A DNA stretch of 64,000 nt from Embleya scabrispora (GCF_002024165.1 NZ_MWQN01000001.1:5187501-5251500), one strand, 5' to 3'; counted from the first letter of the stretch, positions 31,309-39,932 are shown. Notes: a model not told the origin generated them from the letters alone. Made by a program: numbers and translations.

Positions 31309-33227
31309 CCGCCCACCTCCGCCCGGCTCGCGCGCACCCGCTCGCGCAGGGTGCGCCCCAGCGGGCCGAGCCGGACCGGCGGGGGCGGCGGCGCGGGCAC
31401 CGGCGCCGGCCCCGCGGCCAGGCGCAGGAGGGTCGCCGGGACGCCGCCGGGCATCCGGGACAGCAGCACCGCCAGGCCGCCGATCACGATCGTGGACATG
31501 CCGGCCGTGGCGGCCGCGTCCAGGGCGACCACCAGGCCGGCGGCCAACACCGCGCCGGCCGCGCTGTCCACGCCGAACACCACCACCGCGGCGAACCAGA
31601 CCAGGCCGAGCACCGGGTCGAAGGCCGCCGCGTCGAAGGCGCGCCCGCCCATCCCGAGCAGCGCGCCGCCGAGCCCGGCCACGCCGGCGCTGACCGCGAA
31701 GACGAAGACCTTGGCCGAGGAGACGTCCACGCCGGCCGCCGCCGCGCCGCGCTCGTGGTCGCGGACCGCGACCAGCATCCGCCCGAGCCGGCTCACGTGC
31801 AGCCGGCGGACCACAAGGAGCACCAGTACGAGGCAGGCCAACTCCAGGGCGTAGAAGGAGCGTTCCCCGTCGAACGGCCACGGGTGGTCGAGTGCGAGGT
31901 CGGTGGTGAAGCGCGGCTGGGCGAAGACGAACCGGCTGACCACCGCGGCCACCGCGAAGGTGGTCAGCGCCAGGGTCAGCCCGCGCCGCCGGATCGCCGG
32001 CCACCCGGTCAGCAGGCCCACCGGCACCACCAGGAGCGCGGCCAGGAGCAGCGCGAGCAGGGCCGGGACGCCCCGCCCGGTCAGCTGCGCCGCGAACAAC
32101 GCGCCGAGTCCGGCGAAGCCGGCCTGGCCGAGCGAGATCTGGCCGGCGTATCCGGTGAGCATCACCAGCGACACGAACACGATCGCCATCGCCGGCACCT
32201 GCTGCGCGACCCGCAGATGTTCCGTGCCCAGCGCGAGCGGCGCCGCGGCGACCGCGACGAACGGCACCCACCAGCCCACCGGCGCGCTCTCCCCGTGCCC
32301 GGTCCCTATCCGGGCGCCGGCCGCGCGTTCCGGGTCGGGGCCGCCGACCTCGACCATGCGGGGCAGTACCAGGAGCGCGACCAGCATCACCACCACGAAC
32401 AGGTTCGCCTGGAGCGCCTGGATAAGTCCCCACGAGTCGGGTTCGAGCCGGGACAACTCGCTCTGCCCCACCCCGATCGCCAACGCCGCCAGGATCGCCA
32501 CCGGCAGACTGGCCAGCCGGGCCACCACCGCGACGCCGATCGTCTCCAGGACGAGCAGGGTCAGGCCGTACGGATCCAGCCGCAGGTGCGGCGCGAGCAA
32601 CACGCCGGTCAGCCCCGCCAGCATCGACCCGAAGGCCCACCCGGCCGCGGCGACGCGATCGGCCGGCACCCCGGACAACTCGGCCAGGGCCCGTCGGTCC
32701 ACCACCGCGCGCAGCCGCACACCGAAGCGGGTGAACCGGGTGACGACGGCGACCAGTACGGCGACCGCGGCCACCACGCCCAGTTCGACCAGCGTCCCCT
32801 TGGCCACCGACGTGTCGCCGGGCAGGCCGACCGTGCCCGTCGGCACGATCGAGGGCGGATCGAGCCGGGCCTGGGTGCCCCAGGCCAGCGTGGCCACGCC
32901 GACCAGGAGCACGAACACGCCCAGCGAGGCGACCAGCATCCGGGCCGGACCGGCCCCCTCGCGGTGCAGACCGCGAAAGACGAAGCGCTCCAGGACCAGG
33001 CCGAGCGCCGGCGCCACCACGCCCACGTCGAGCAGTACCGCCGCCCACAGCGGCCAGCCCCACACGCGCACCTGCTGCCAGACGAGGTAGGCCACGATCA
33101 TCGCGAGTGCGCCGAAGGACAGGTTGAACACGCCGGTGGCCCGGTAGGAGGTGATCATCCCGACCGCCGCGAGCGCCGCGATCGCGCCCACGCCCAGCCC
33201 GGCGAGCGCCAGTTCGACGGTGAGCAC
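31305..33227 (-). CDS. Fused LivH-LivM permease of a branched-chain amino acid-type ABC importer
   Basis: A 640-residue protein joining both permeases that are usually separate. Residues about 1-305 are LivH-like (GAIAALAAVGMITSYRATGVFNLSFGALAMI, then TRFTRFGVRLRAVVDRRALAELSGV). After a linker near 315-345, residues 350-600 are LivM-like (LTGYAGQISLGQAGFAGLGALFAA, LGRMLVAVRDHERGAAAAGVD, GGLGGALLG-like turn). GTG 33227 is chosen as the start of the first helix; upstream sequence belongs to the preceding gene. The last 35 residues are Pro-rich and cytoplasmic. A fused permease is uncommon but known in actinobacteria. Confidence 0.9.
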   Translation of the reverse strand: MLTVELALAGLGVGAIAALAAVGMITSYRATGVFNLSFGALAMIVAYLVWQQVRVWGWPLWAAVLLDVGVVAPALGLVLERFVFRGLHREGAGPARMLVASLGVFVLLVGVATLAWGTQARLDPPSIVPTGTVGLPGDTSVAKGTLVELGVVAAVAVLVAVVTRFTRFGVRLRAVVDRRALAELSGVPADRVAAAGWAFGSMLAGLTGVLLAPHLRLDPYGLTLLVLETIGVAVVARLASLPVAILAALAIGVGQSELSRLEPDSWGLIQALQANLFVVVMLVALLVLPRMVEVGGPDPERAAGARIGTGHGESAPVGWWVPFVAVAAAPLALGTEHLRVAQQVPAMAIVFVSLVMLTGYAGQISLGQAGFAGLGALFAAQLTGRGVPALLALLLAALLVVPVGLLTGWPAIRRRGLTLALTTFAVAAVVSRFVFAQPRFTTDLALDHPWPFDGERSFYALELACLVLVLLVVRRLHVSRLGRMLVAVRDHERGAAAAGVDVSSAKVFVFAVSAGVAGLGGALLGMGGRAFDAAAFDPVLGLVWFAAVVVFGVDSAAGAVLAAGLVVALDAAATAGMSTIVIGGLAVLLSRMPGGVPATLLRLAAGPAPVPAPPPPPVRLGPLGRTLRERVRASRAEVGG

Positions 33228-33232
33228 GGCGC

Positions 33233-33898
33233 TCAGCCGTCGGCGCCGGGCGCGCTCGGCCCGTCGGTCCCGGCATCGCCCCCGAAGGCCCCGTCCGACC
33301 GTCCACCGGCCGCACCGCGAGCGCTCGAACCCGCCGCCGGGCCGGGATCGCACAACCGGCACGGCCGCAGGTCCCGATCCCGCACCGCCGCCGCATCCAC
33401 CGGCGTCACCCCGTTCTTGCCCCGCACCAGCGAGCACCCGCTCCGGTGATAGCGCGCTCCGCCCGGAACCGTCACCCACGCCGCCCCGGCGCCCACCTCG
33501 GCCGCCGCGTCGGTCGGCTCCGGCTCGACCAGCAGCTCGTACAGCCGGCCCATCATCCGCCGCAACTCCGCGTTCTCCACGCTCGTCCCGGCGGCGGCCT
33601 CCGCCGTCCCGCGCCGGGTCCCCACCACGAGTACCGCGCCCGCGACGATCAGCGCCGCGCCCGGAATGGTGGCCGAGGCCAGGTAGGGCAGTTGGCGCGC
33701 CTCGTACCGTTCACCCGACACGCCGTACCACCCCACCGCGCACAGCAGCGCCCCGCACAACCCGACGAACCAGCCGCCGTGCGTGCGCGCCAACCGCCGC
33801 AAACCCTCGATGGCCGGGGGCGCGGCGGCCGTACGCTGTCTTTCGGCAAGGGAGTTCGCCTTTCCCGTGGAACCTGCCGAGTTCGTCGAACCTGCCAT
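33233..33898 (-). CDS. Membrane protein with a Cys-rich metal-site-like C-terminus
   Basis: A 221-residue protein starting at ATG 33898. Two helices lie near residues 40-58 (WFVGLCGALLCAVGWYGV) and 70-92. A coiled-coil-like ENAELRRMMGRLYELL follows, and the soluble part has YHRSGCSLVRGKNGVTPVD, then RDLRPCRLCDPG. This His-x-x-x-Cys ... Cys-x-x-Cys arrangement resembles the Ada-like metal-binding modules at the ends of several actinobacterial membrane proteins. It lies 5 bases before the Liv permease and probably heads that operon. Role in the transporter is unknown. Confidence 0.8.
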   Translation of the reverse strand: MAGSTNSAGSTGKANSLAERQRTAAAPPAIEGLRRLARTHGGWFVGLCGALLCAVGWYGVSGERYEARQLPYLASATIPGAALIVAGAVLVVGTRRGTAEAAAGTSVENAELRRMMGRLYELLVEPEPTDAAAEVGAGAAWVTVPGGARYHRSGCSLVRGKNGVTPVDAAAVRDRDLRPCRLCDPGPAAGSSARGAAGGRSDGAFGGDAGTDGPSAPGADG

Positions 33899-34025
33899 AT
33901 GGTCCACCCGTCGAGTCCGCCCGATTGCGTATCGGTGCCTCAGCGTAGTTCGCCGGGATCTGGTCATACGGCCCGGAACACGATTGGATACCGAGTCGCG
34001 CATGGCAACATGACTTGCCGGTAAC

Positions 34026-34040
34026 CCAGGTACTACCTGG
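34026..34040. promoter_or_regulatory. Perfect palindrome CCAGGTA-C-TACCTGG between divergent genes
   Basis: 15-bp site in the 197-bp gap between the Liv-side operon (start 33898, leftward) and the lipoprotein gene (start 34096). Candidate operator; 55 bases before the lipoprotein start. Confidence 0.6.
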
Positions 34041-34095
34041 CTACATCAACAGCAACAGGACGCCGGGCGACCGGCGGAACGGGTGGTGAACGCAC

Positions 34096-34749
34096 GTGAG
34101 CGTGGACTTGATCAACGAGCGGGCCAAGCGGAACGGCACCGGTGCGGGTCGGCGCAAGGGCGCGCGCCGTGCGCTGCTGGCCCTGCCGCTGGTGGCGGTG
34201 CTGGTGATGTCCGGGTGTAGCAGCGACGACGACAAGGACGACAAGAAGGACGCCAAGGCGTCCCAGTCGGCGAGCGCGCCGGCGGCGGGTGGCCAGACCA
34301 GCGCCGCGACTCCGCCGGCCACCGCCTCGTCGCCCGCCACCGCGGGCGGCAGCAGCGGCGCCCCCTCGACCGGCGGCGGCTCGACCACGTTGACCGGCGA
34401 GGAGAAGAAGGTCGCCGACAACTGGGACAAGCTGTTCGACAACGCCCAGCCGCTCGACGCGCGCAAGGCGGTTTTGGAGAACGCGGACAAGATGGGCGCG
34501 CTCGTCGAGACGCTCGCCAACGACCCGCTGGCCAAGTCGGTCACCTCCAAGACCACCGCGGTCAAGATCAACGGCGACACCGCGGACGTCACGTTCGACA
34601 TCCTGCTCGCCGGCACCCCGGCGCTGCCCGGCCAGAACGGCAAGGCGGTCAAGCAGGACGGTACCTGGAAGGTCAGCCTGGGCACCGTCTGCACGCTGGT
34701 CGGCGCGCTCAAGCCGGGCACCGTCGCCCCGGGTTGCCCGACGGCCTGA
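34096..34749 (+). CDS. Secreted lipoprotein of unknown function
   Basis: A 217-residue protein from GTG 34096. It has a basic N-terminus, hydrophobic ALLALPLVAVLVMSG and a lipobox Cys at 41 (MSGC). A low-complexity Ser/Ala/Thr/Pro linker covers residues 45-100. The folded domain (about 105-215) reads LTGEEKKVADNWDKLFD, KAVLENADKMGALVETL, TSKTTAVKINGDTADVTFDILL and GTWKVSLGTVC, resembling low-molecular-weight antigen MTB12-like lipoproteins (a TetR-unrelated NTF2-like fold). The two late Cys residues may form a disulphide. Confidence 0.85.
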   Translation: MSVDLINERAKRNGTGAGRRKGARRALLALPLVAVLVMSGCSSDDDKDDKKDAKASQSASAPAAGGQTSAATPPATASSPATAGGSSGAPSTGGGSTTLTGEEKKVADNWDKLFDNAQPLDARKAVLENADKMGALVETLANDPLAKSVTSKTTAVKINGDTADVTFDILLAGTPALPGQNGKAVKQDGTWKVSLGTVCTLVGALKPGTVAPGCPTA

Positions 34750-34805
34750 CGCCCCACTCCGCACGGGCGGGTTCCCCGCCGACCCCGGGTCACCGAGGAG
34801 CACGC

Positions 34806-36191
34806 ATGCATCGTCGTATCCACGGACGGCGCATGCCGTGCGCCTCGGTGGCCCTGGTGCTGTCCGGCGTGTTGTGCGCGGTCGCCGCGCTGACCGGGTG
34901 CGGTTCGCGGCTGCCGGAGCGCGACTTCCGCGAGGATCGTGCTCCGGCACCCGCGTCCGCCGCCGCGGTGCCGAACACCAACACCGCGTCCGACGTGGGC
35001 GTCACGCCCACGGAGATCACCGTGGGCATGATCGACACCGTCCAAGGGGTGCTCGGCAACGAGACGTTCTCCGGGCCGATGTACGGCGCCCAGGCCTATT
35101 TCAAGGCGCTCAACGACCGCGGCGGGGTGAACGGGCGCCGGGTGAAGGTGTCCGCCTGCGACGACAACGGCTACGGCGTGGCCAACCAGCGCTGCGCCCG
35201 CCGACTGGTCGAGGACGACAAGGTGTTCGCCTTCGCGGGCAACAGCATCTACAGCTACAACGCCGCCCAGTACGTCAGCGACAAGGGCGTGCCCGACGTC
35301 GGCGGGCAGCCGATCGGGACCGCGTACGAGACGTACCCGCACCTGTACTCGATCTACGGATCGCGCGCGCCACGCGACGGCAAGGTGGGCTGGGACGGCC
35401 GGCTGTACGCGAGCACCGAGGTCTACCGCTACTTCAAGGAGAAACTCGGCGCCCGCACCGCCGCCGTGGTGTCGTACAACCAGGCCGACTCCGCGCGCTA
35501 CGCGCAGACCGTCGCCGACGGGCTGCGCTCCGAGGGCTACACGGTCGTCGAGAAGCAGGTCGACTTCGCGCTGCCGAACTTCGCCGCCGCGGTGGTGGAC
35601 ATGCGCAGCAAGGGCGTCGACATCGTCTTCGACGCGGTGGACACGCGCGGCAACGTCGAACTGTGCAAGGCGATGGACGGCAGCGACCTGCGGGTGACCG
35701 CCAAGGTGACCAACGTGCAGAACTGGAACGCCCGCGTCGGCGAGGACTTCAAGGCGTCCCCGACCTGCCGCAACAGCATCTACGCGACCGGCAACAGCCG
35801 GGGCTACACGGACACCGGGCAGCCCGCGGTGGCCGAGTTCCGGGCCGCGATGAAGAAGTACTTCCCCGACCGCGAGGACAAGCTCTCCCAGTGGGAACTG
35901 GAGGGCTGGGCCTCGGCGATGTGGCTCACCGACGCGATCGCCTCGTGCGGCGCCAAGGTGACCCGGGCCTGCGTCGAGGGCTTCGTCAACCGCCCCGAGG
36001 GCTACGACGCGCACGGCCTGCTGATCCCGGTCGACTTCAAGGCCGAACCGGTCGACCGCGTCGCCGCACCCACCCGCACCTGCTTCGACGTGGCCCGCTG
36101 GCAGGACGGCGCCCCGGGCGGCTGGATCGCCCAGGTGCCGGACATGACCACGAACTGCTTCGACGTACCGTCCCTGCCGTACAAACCGTGA
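34806..36191 (+). CDS. ABC transporter substrate-binding lipoprotein (Liv/periplasmic-binding type)
   Basis: A 461-residue lipoprotein; GAGGAG lies 7 nt before ATG 34806 and the lipobox is ALTGC with Cys32. The type I binding-protein fold is seen in ITVGMIDTVQGVLGNETFSGPMYGAQAYFKALNDRGGVNGRRV, DDNGYGVANQRCARRLVEDDKVFAFAG-like segments, GVPDVGGQPIG, and ARTAAVVSYNQADSARYAQTV. Several Cys pairs suit an exported protein. It is the natural partner for the Liv-type ATPases and permease 1-4 kb to the left, although it is on the opposite strand. Confidence 0.92.
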   Translation: MHRRIHGRRMPCASVALVLSGVLCAVAALTGCGSRLPERDFREDRAPAPASAAAVPNTNTASDVGVTPTEITVGMIDTVQGVLGNETFSGPMYGAQAYFKALNDRGGVNGRRVKVSACDDNGYGVANQRCARRLVEDDKVFAFAGNSIYSYNAAQYVSDKGVPDVGGQPIGTAYETYPHLYSIYGSRAPRDGKVGWDGRLYASTEVYRYFKEKLGARTAAVVSYNQADSARYAQTVADGLRSEGYTVVEKQVDFALPNFAAAVVDMRSKGVDIVFDAVDTRGNVELCKAMDGSDLRVTAKVTNVQNWNARVGEDFKASPTCRNSIYATGNSRGYTDTGQPAVAEFRAAMKKYFPDREDKLSQWELEGWASAMWLTDAIASCGAKVTRACVEGFVNRPEGYDAHGLLIPVDFKAEPVDRVAAPTRTCFDVARWQDGAPGGWIAQVPDMTTNCFDVPSLPYKP

Positions 36192-36535
36192 GCCCGGATC
36201 GCCGTCAACGCCCTTCGGCGCCGGCTCGGCGAGCGCAGTTGCGACCCGAGCGGGCCGAGCTGGTCGCAGGTTCGGCGATCACGCACACCGACACCGGGCC
36301 CGGCGGGACCTGTGCGCGACTGGCCGAACCCGGTGCGGCGCCGGCCCACTTCCAGGAGCAGGTGCGTGCCCGGATGCCAACCAGGGCCGAGGCGGAACAA
36401 CTCGGGCTCGCCGCCGGGGTGCCGGTGGTGCCGGTGTGTCGGACGGCCTTTGCCGCCGATCGCCGGGTCGTCGAGGTCAACAGCATGGTGATGGACGCCG
36501 GCTCGTCCATCCTGGAATACGACTTCGACGCCTGA
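36188..36535 (+). pseudogene. Truncated GntR-family regulator: UTRA effector domain without DNA-binding domain
   Basis: A 115-codon frame beginning GTG within the stop of the binding-protein gene. From residue 45 it matches the end of a UTRA ligand domain: HFQEQVRARMPTRAEAEQLGL, GVPVVPVCRTAFAADRRVVEVNSMVM, ILEYDFDA. The winged-helix half expected before it is missing. The first 40 residues (RRQRPSAPARRAQLRPER) look like the tail of the usual linker. Either a decayed GntR gene or a free ligand-binding protein; the former is more likely. It is followed by a strong terminator. Confidence 0.75.
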
Positions 36536-36555
36536 CACGCCGCGCCGCAAACGCG

Positions 36556-36589
36556 ACGCGCGCGGAAGCCGGTCGGCTTCCGCGCGCGT
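36556..36589. terminator. Perfect 15-bp hairpin between convergent genes
   Basis: ACGCGCGCGGAAGCC and GGCTTCCGCGCGCGT pair fully around a GGTC loop, between the GntR remnant and the M15 peptidase gene. Likely bidirectional terminator. Confidence 0.8.
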
Positions 36590-36604
36590 GGGTTCGGGTG
36601 GGGG

Positions 36605-37579
36605 TCAGTCGGCGTCGAGGGCGCTGGGGAGGCGGGCCGGGCAGCCGTTGGTGTACGAGGCGTTGTACTCGAAGTGCCATTCCTCGTTGTCGTACATCCG
36701 GCACCAGCCGTACTTGCTGCCCTTGGCCTGGAGCCAGGCCTGGGCGTTGGCCGGGTAGATGTCCACCGCGACGCCCCGGACGTGCATCGACTTCTCCGGC
36801 GGCAGCACCCAGTGCAGCGCCGCCTCGCGCGAGCCGACCTCGGCGATCTTGTCGTCCAGGAGCTTTTGCTGGTGCGCCCAGCCGCGTTTGCCGGAGTTCA
36901 GGTTCAGCTTGATGCCCTCGGCCGCCATCGCCTTGTCGATCTTTTGCCACGCGGCGTACGCGGCCGGGGTGAGCGCCTTCGGGTCCTTGGGCGCGTCCTT
37001 GTCGTTGGCGGGCGGCTTGGCGGTGCTCGAAGCGGTCGATTTCGGCGGCTTGGTCGTCGCCGACGTGCTCGACGAGGAGCCGGTGGAGGGTGCGTTCGTG
37101 GGAGCCGTCTGGGTGTTCGGGGCCTGCTCGGGGTTCGGCGTCACCTGCGCGCCCACCGAGTCCGCCCGGTCCTTCTTGTCGTCGTCGCCACCGCCGAGGA
37201 ACAACACCGCGCCGGCCCCGGCCCCGCCGAGGATCAGCGCGCCCGCCAGGCTCCAGGCCACCAGCTTGCCGCGCCGGCGCCGCGTCGGCGCAGGCGCGTC
37301 GGCGGGAACCGGTCGGGGCGGCTCGGCGACCGGCGCGGCCGAACCGACGGGCGGCTGCTCACGCGTGTACCAGTCGGCCGGAACCGGCGTGGTCTCCGCG
37401 TCGAACCTGCCCGGCGTACCGGGTATGCCGGGTGCGCCGGGCGGCTGCGATCCGGGTGGACCGGCCGCGTGCCCCGAGCCCGAACTGTGCTGTTCCCACG
37501 AGGTGTCCAGGAAGTGCGCTCCGTCGGGTGTGCCCCCTTCGTCGGGCTGTGGTTCTCCGCTGCCCGCTGCGTGTCTCAC
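36605..37579 (-). CDS. Membrane-anchored D-Ala-D-Ala carboxypeptidase-like protein (peptidase M15, VanY type)
   Basis: A 324-residue protein; GTG 37579 follows GAGGAGG at 9 nt. A Pro-rich cytoplasmic leader precedes one helix at about residues 86-108 (LVAWSLAGALILGGAGAGAVLFL). A Ser/Thr/Pro linker spans about 115-175. The catalytic domain has the M15 zinc pattern: SMHVRGVAVDIYP (Ser-x-His-x-x-Gly-x-Ala-x-Asp) and EEWHFEY. The enzyme would trim peptidoglycan stem peptides outside the membrane. No vancomycin-resistance genes are next to it, so a housekeeping or remodelling role is likelier. Confidence 0.9.
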   Translation of the reverse strand: MRHAAGSGEPQPDEGGTPDGAHFLDTSWEQHSSGSGHAAGPPGSQPPGAPGIPGTPGRFDAETTPVPADWYTREQPPVGSAAPVAEPPRPVPADAPAPTRRRRGKLVAWSLAGALILGGAGAGAVLFLGGGDDDKKDRADSVGAQVTPNPEQAPNTQTAPTNAPSTGSSSSTSATTKPPKSTASSTAKPPANDKDAPKDPKALTPAAYAAWQKIDKAMAAEGIKLNLNSGKRGWAHQQKLLDDKIAEVGSREAALHWVLPPEKSMHVRGVAVDIYPANAQAWLQAKGSKYGWCRMYDNEEWHFEYNASYTNGCPARLPSALDAD

Positions 37580-37695
37580 TGGTGAAGCCTCCTCGTAGTG
37601 AGCCTGGATCCTCTCGCGGATCACGCGCGCCGAGCGAGCCACGGTTGTCCCGACCCGTGTGGGATACACCACTGCAACCGTTCCGGCGTTCGGCT

Positions 37696-37743
37696 CGTAG
37701 CCTGGGGAGCACCGGTCGGAGCAACCCGCGTAACCTGGGAAGC
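37696..37743 (+). promoter_or_regulatory. Direct repeats with two -10-like elements before moaA
   Basis: CGTAGCCTGGGGAGC (37696-37710) and CGTAACCTGGGAAGC (37729-37743) match at 13 of 15 positions, 33 bp apart. Each holds a -10-like hexamer (TAGCCT, TAACCT). They may be tandem promoters or paired protein-binding sites, 42 bases before moaA. Confidence 0.5.
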
Positions 37744-37784
37744 TTGCCGCAAGGGACCGACCGCACGGAGGAGAGGGGTCGAAG

Positions 37785-38792
37785 GTGAGCACGCACCACC
37801 GCACCGGAGGACTCGTCGACGGTTTCGGTCGCATGGCGACCGACCTGCGGGTGTCGCTGACCGACCGCTGCAACCTGCGGTGCACGTACTGCATGCCCGA
37901 AGAGGGGCTGGACTGGCTGGCCAAACCCGAGCTGCTGACCGGCGAGGAGATCTCCCGCCTGGTACGGATCGCGGTGACCATGCTCGGTGTGCGCGAGGTC
38001 CGCTTCACCGGCGGCGAGCCGCTGCTGCGCCGCGAGCTGGTCGACATCGTCCGTGCGGCCGCCGCCCTGGAGCCGCGCCCGACGTTGTCCGTCACCACCA
38101 ACGGGATCGGCCTGGCCCGCCTGGCGCCCACGTTGCGCGAGGTCGGCCTGGACCGGGTCAACGTCTCCCTGGACACCCTCGATCCGGCCCGCTTCAAGGC
38201 GATGACCCGCCGCGACCGGCACGCCGACGTGGTGGCCGGGTTGGCCGCCGCGGTCGACGCCGGGCTCGGCCCGGTCAAGGTCAACACCGTGCTGATGCGC
38301 GGGGTGAACGACGACGAGGCCGCCGCGCTGCTGGCGTGGTGTCTGGAGCGCGGCTACGAACTGCGCTTCATCGAGCAGATGCCGCTGGACGCGCAGCACG
38401 GCTGGCAGCGCTCGGAGATGATCACCGCCGGGGAGATCCTGACCGCGCTGCGCGCCGCCTTCCGGCTCGACCCCGAGTTCGGGCGCGGCAGCGACCCCGC
38501 CGAGCGCTGGCTCGTGGACGGCGGCCCGGGCACGGTGGGCGTGATCGGCTCGGTCACCCGCCCGTTCTGCGAGGCGTGCGACCGGACCCGGCTGACCGCC
38601 GACGGGCAGATCCGCAATTGCCTGTTCGCGCGCGAGGAGTCCGATCTGCGCGCGGCGCTGCGCGGCGGTGCGGACGACGCGGAGATCGCCGACCGCTGGC
38701 GCGCCGCGATGTGGACGAAGAAGGCCGGCGCGGGAATCGACGACCCGGAGTTCCTCCAGCCCGACCGCCCCATGTCCGCTATCGGCGGCTGA
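37785..38792 (+). CDS. moaA: GTP 3',8-cyclase (molybdenum cofactor biosynthesis protein A)
   Basis: A 335-residue radical SAM enzyme; GTG 37785 follows GGAGGAGAGGGG. The first cluster motif is CNLRCTYC (Cys-x3-Cys-x2-Cys), then FTGGEPLLR, TTNGIGLARL and VNVSLDTLDP. The second iron-sulphur site is PFCEACDRTRLTADGQIRNCLF. The chain ends with Gly-Gly, the conserved GG tail essential for activity. It makes the first step of molybdopterin synthesis, converting GTP to 3',8-cyclo-H2GTP. Other moa genes are not in the window. Confidence 0.97.
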   Translation: MSTHHRTGGLVDGFGRMATDLRVSLTDRCNLRCTYCMPEEGLDWLAKPELLTGEEISRLVRIAVTMLGVREVRFTGGEPLLRRELVDIVRAAAALEPRPTLSVTTNGIGLARLAPTLREVGLDRVNVSLDTLDPARFKAMTRRDRHADVVAGLAAAVDAGLGPVKVNTVLMRGVNDDEAAALLAWCLERGYELRFIEQMPLDAQHGWQRSEMITAGEILTALRAAFRLDPEFGRGSDPAERWLVDGGPGTVGVIGSVTRPFCEACDRTRLTADGQIRNCLFAREESDLRAALRGGADDAEIADRWRAAMWTKKAGAGIDDPEFLQPDRPMSAIGG

Positions 38793-38797
38793 CCCGC

Positions 38798-38815
38798 CGG
38801 CGTCGTCGGACGCCG
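38798..38815. terminator. Hairpin between convergent moaA and the small zinc-protein gene
   Basis: CGGCGTC and GACGCCG pair perfectly around a GTCG loop, six bases after the moaA stop. Confidence 0.55.
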
Positions 38816-38837
38816 ACGCGCTCTCGCGCGACGCCTC

Positions 38838-39101
38838 TCAGGACCGCTCGGACGCCGATTCGCCCGGGGACTCGGGCTCGTGCCAATCGGCGAACGCCAC
38901 CGTGTCCTTGAGGAATCCGCGAATCCCCAGAAACTGGGCCAAATGCTCACGGTGCTCGTCGCACGCGAGCCACGTCTTGCGCCGTTCCGGGGTATGCAGC
39001 TTGGGGTTGTTCCAGGCCAGAACCCACCGGGCGTCGGCGCGGCAACCCTTCGCCGAACAGATCGGTCGACCGGGATCGGCGGGGGTGGGAAACATGCCCA
39101 C
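38838..39101 (-). CDS. Small conserved zinc-ribbon-like protein
   Basis: An 87-residue protein common near moaA and DUF3099 genes in streptomycetes. Potential metal ligands are Cys-x3-Cys in PICSAKGCRADARW and Cys-x-x-His in LACDEHREHL. Conserved WVLAWNNPKLHTPERRKTW and GIRGFLKDTVAF mark the family. It is often annotated as acetone carboxylase in databases, but nothing here supports that: it has no catalytic subunit features and is far too small. Function unknown. ATG 39095 is an alternative start. Confidence 0.85.
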   Translation of the reverse strand: MGMFPTPADPGRPICSAKGCRADARWVLAWNNPKLHTPERRKTWLACDEHREHLAQFLGIRGFLKDTVAFADWHEPESPGESASERS

Positions 39102-39392
39102 CAGTGTCGCAGACGAGGCCGTTCACTCCGGCGCGGTGCCCGTTCCGAGGAACTGACCCTGTGTCAGGCGCCAACCGGAGCGCTGCTCTCAGTAAGCAAC
39201 AGGCTGGTGCGGTATCGCCCTGCGGATCCACCTGCGGACCGGCGAAAGACCCCGGACACGGGCGATGCCGGGCAGCCACGGGGGGAGCCGCCCGGCATCG
39301 CGTCGGTCGCTCCGACGGGGGATACGGAGCACGTTTCGAAGTATGGCACGTCCGGCCGGCGGTTGAAGCACCAACCCGCGTAGCGCTTGCCG
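39102..39392. other. Intergenic region, no supported gene
   Basis: About 290 bases between two leftward genes. Frames here are open only by GC bias; the region presumably holds the promoter for the small zinc-protein gene. No repeat or strong hairpin found. Confidence 0.5.
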
Positions 39393-39932
39393 CTAATTTT
39401 TGACGCTGTGCGAAGGGGCACCCTTCGGGTCACCGATGTGGCCCCGATCGGCACCCTCGGGGTCACCGTGCGTATCCGAATCCGTGTGCGACAAAAGGTC
39501 GGTCGGTTCCGCGCCGGCCGCCGGCGGGGTACCGACGGTCGTCGTCCACGAGTCCTCGGAGTGTGTGTGCAACGTCTCCCGCTCGGCGCTCGTGAGCACC
39601 GCGCCGGGCGGCGGCTCCAGCGCCTTGGGTGGCAGCGGCGGTACGAACTGCGCCTGCACCGGCGCGTTCGAGGTGGGTTCGCGACCCGCGTTGGCCAGCA
39701 CCACCGCGATATAGGGCAGGAACAGCGCGCCGGCGACCAATATCCACCGCCACGGCGACGGGGTGAACACCGCCGCCACGAAGCACACGGTGCGGATCGA
39801 CATCGAGATGACATACCGGCGTTGGCGCCCGGCGACGTCCTCGGTCAGTCCCTTGCGCGCACCACTGATCTGGAATACCGCGCCCTTGGTGTTTTTCACG
39901 GTCCCACCGTCTCCGCCCATGTGACCACACAC
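39393..39932 (-). CDS. DUF3099 membrane protein
   Basis: A 179-residue protein, GTG 39932 with GAGGA upstream. Residues 20-85 carry the DUF3099 pattern: RRYVISMSIRTVCFVAAVF, then PSPWRWILVAGALFLPYIAVVLANAGRE, two helices with a tight turn. The remainder is a Pro/Thr-rich tail ending in acidic and His-containing sequence (THSEDSWTTTVGTPP, THGDPEGADRGHIGDPKG). Common in actinobacteria; no function known. Confidence 0.88.
   Translation of the reverse strand: MCGHMGGDGGTVKNTKGAVFQISGARKGLTEDVAGRQRRYVISMSIRTVCFVAAVFTPSPWRWILVAGALFLPYIAVVLANAGREPTSNAPVQAQFVPPLPPKALEPPPGAVLTSAERETLHTHSEDSWTTTVGTPPAAGAEPTDLLSHTDSDTHGDPEGADRGHIGDPKGAPSHSVKN

Noticed and set aside
37580-37784. Riboswitch (c-di-AMP type for the M15 peptidase or molybdenum cofactor type for moaA)
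   Set aside because: I looked for the conserved cores by eye on both strands and did not find them; a covariance-model search would decide.
38838-39101. Acetone carboxylase annotation for the 87-residue protein
   Set aside because: Size and motifs fit only a small zinc-binding protein; the database name is not supported by sequence.
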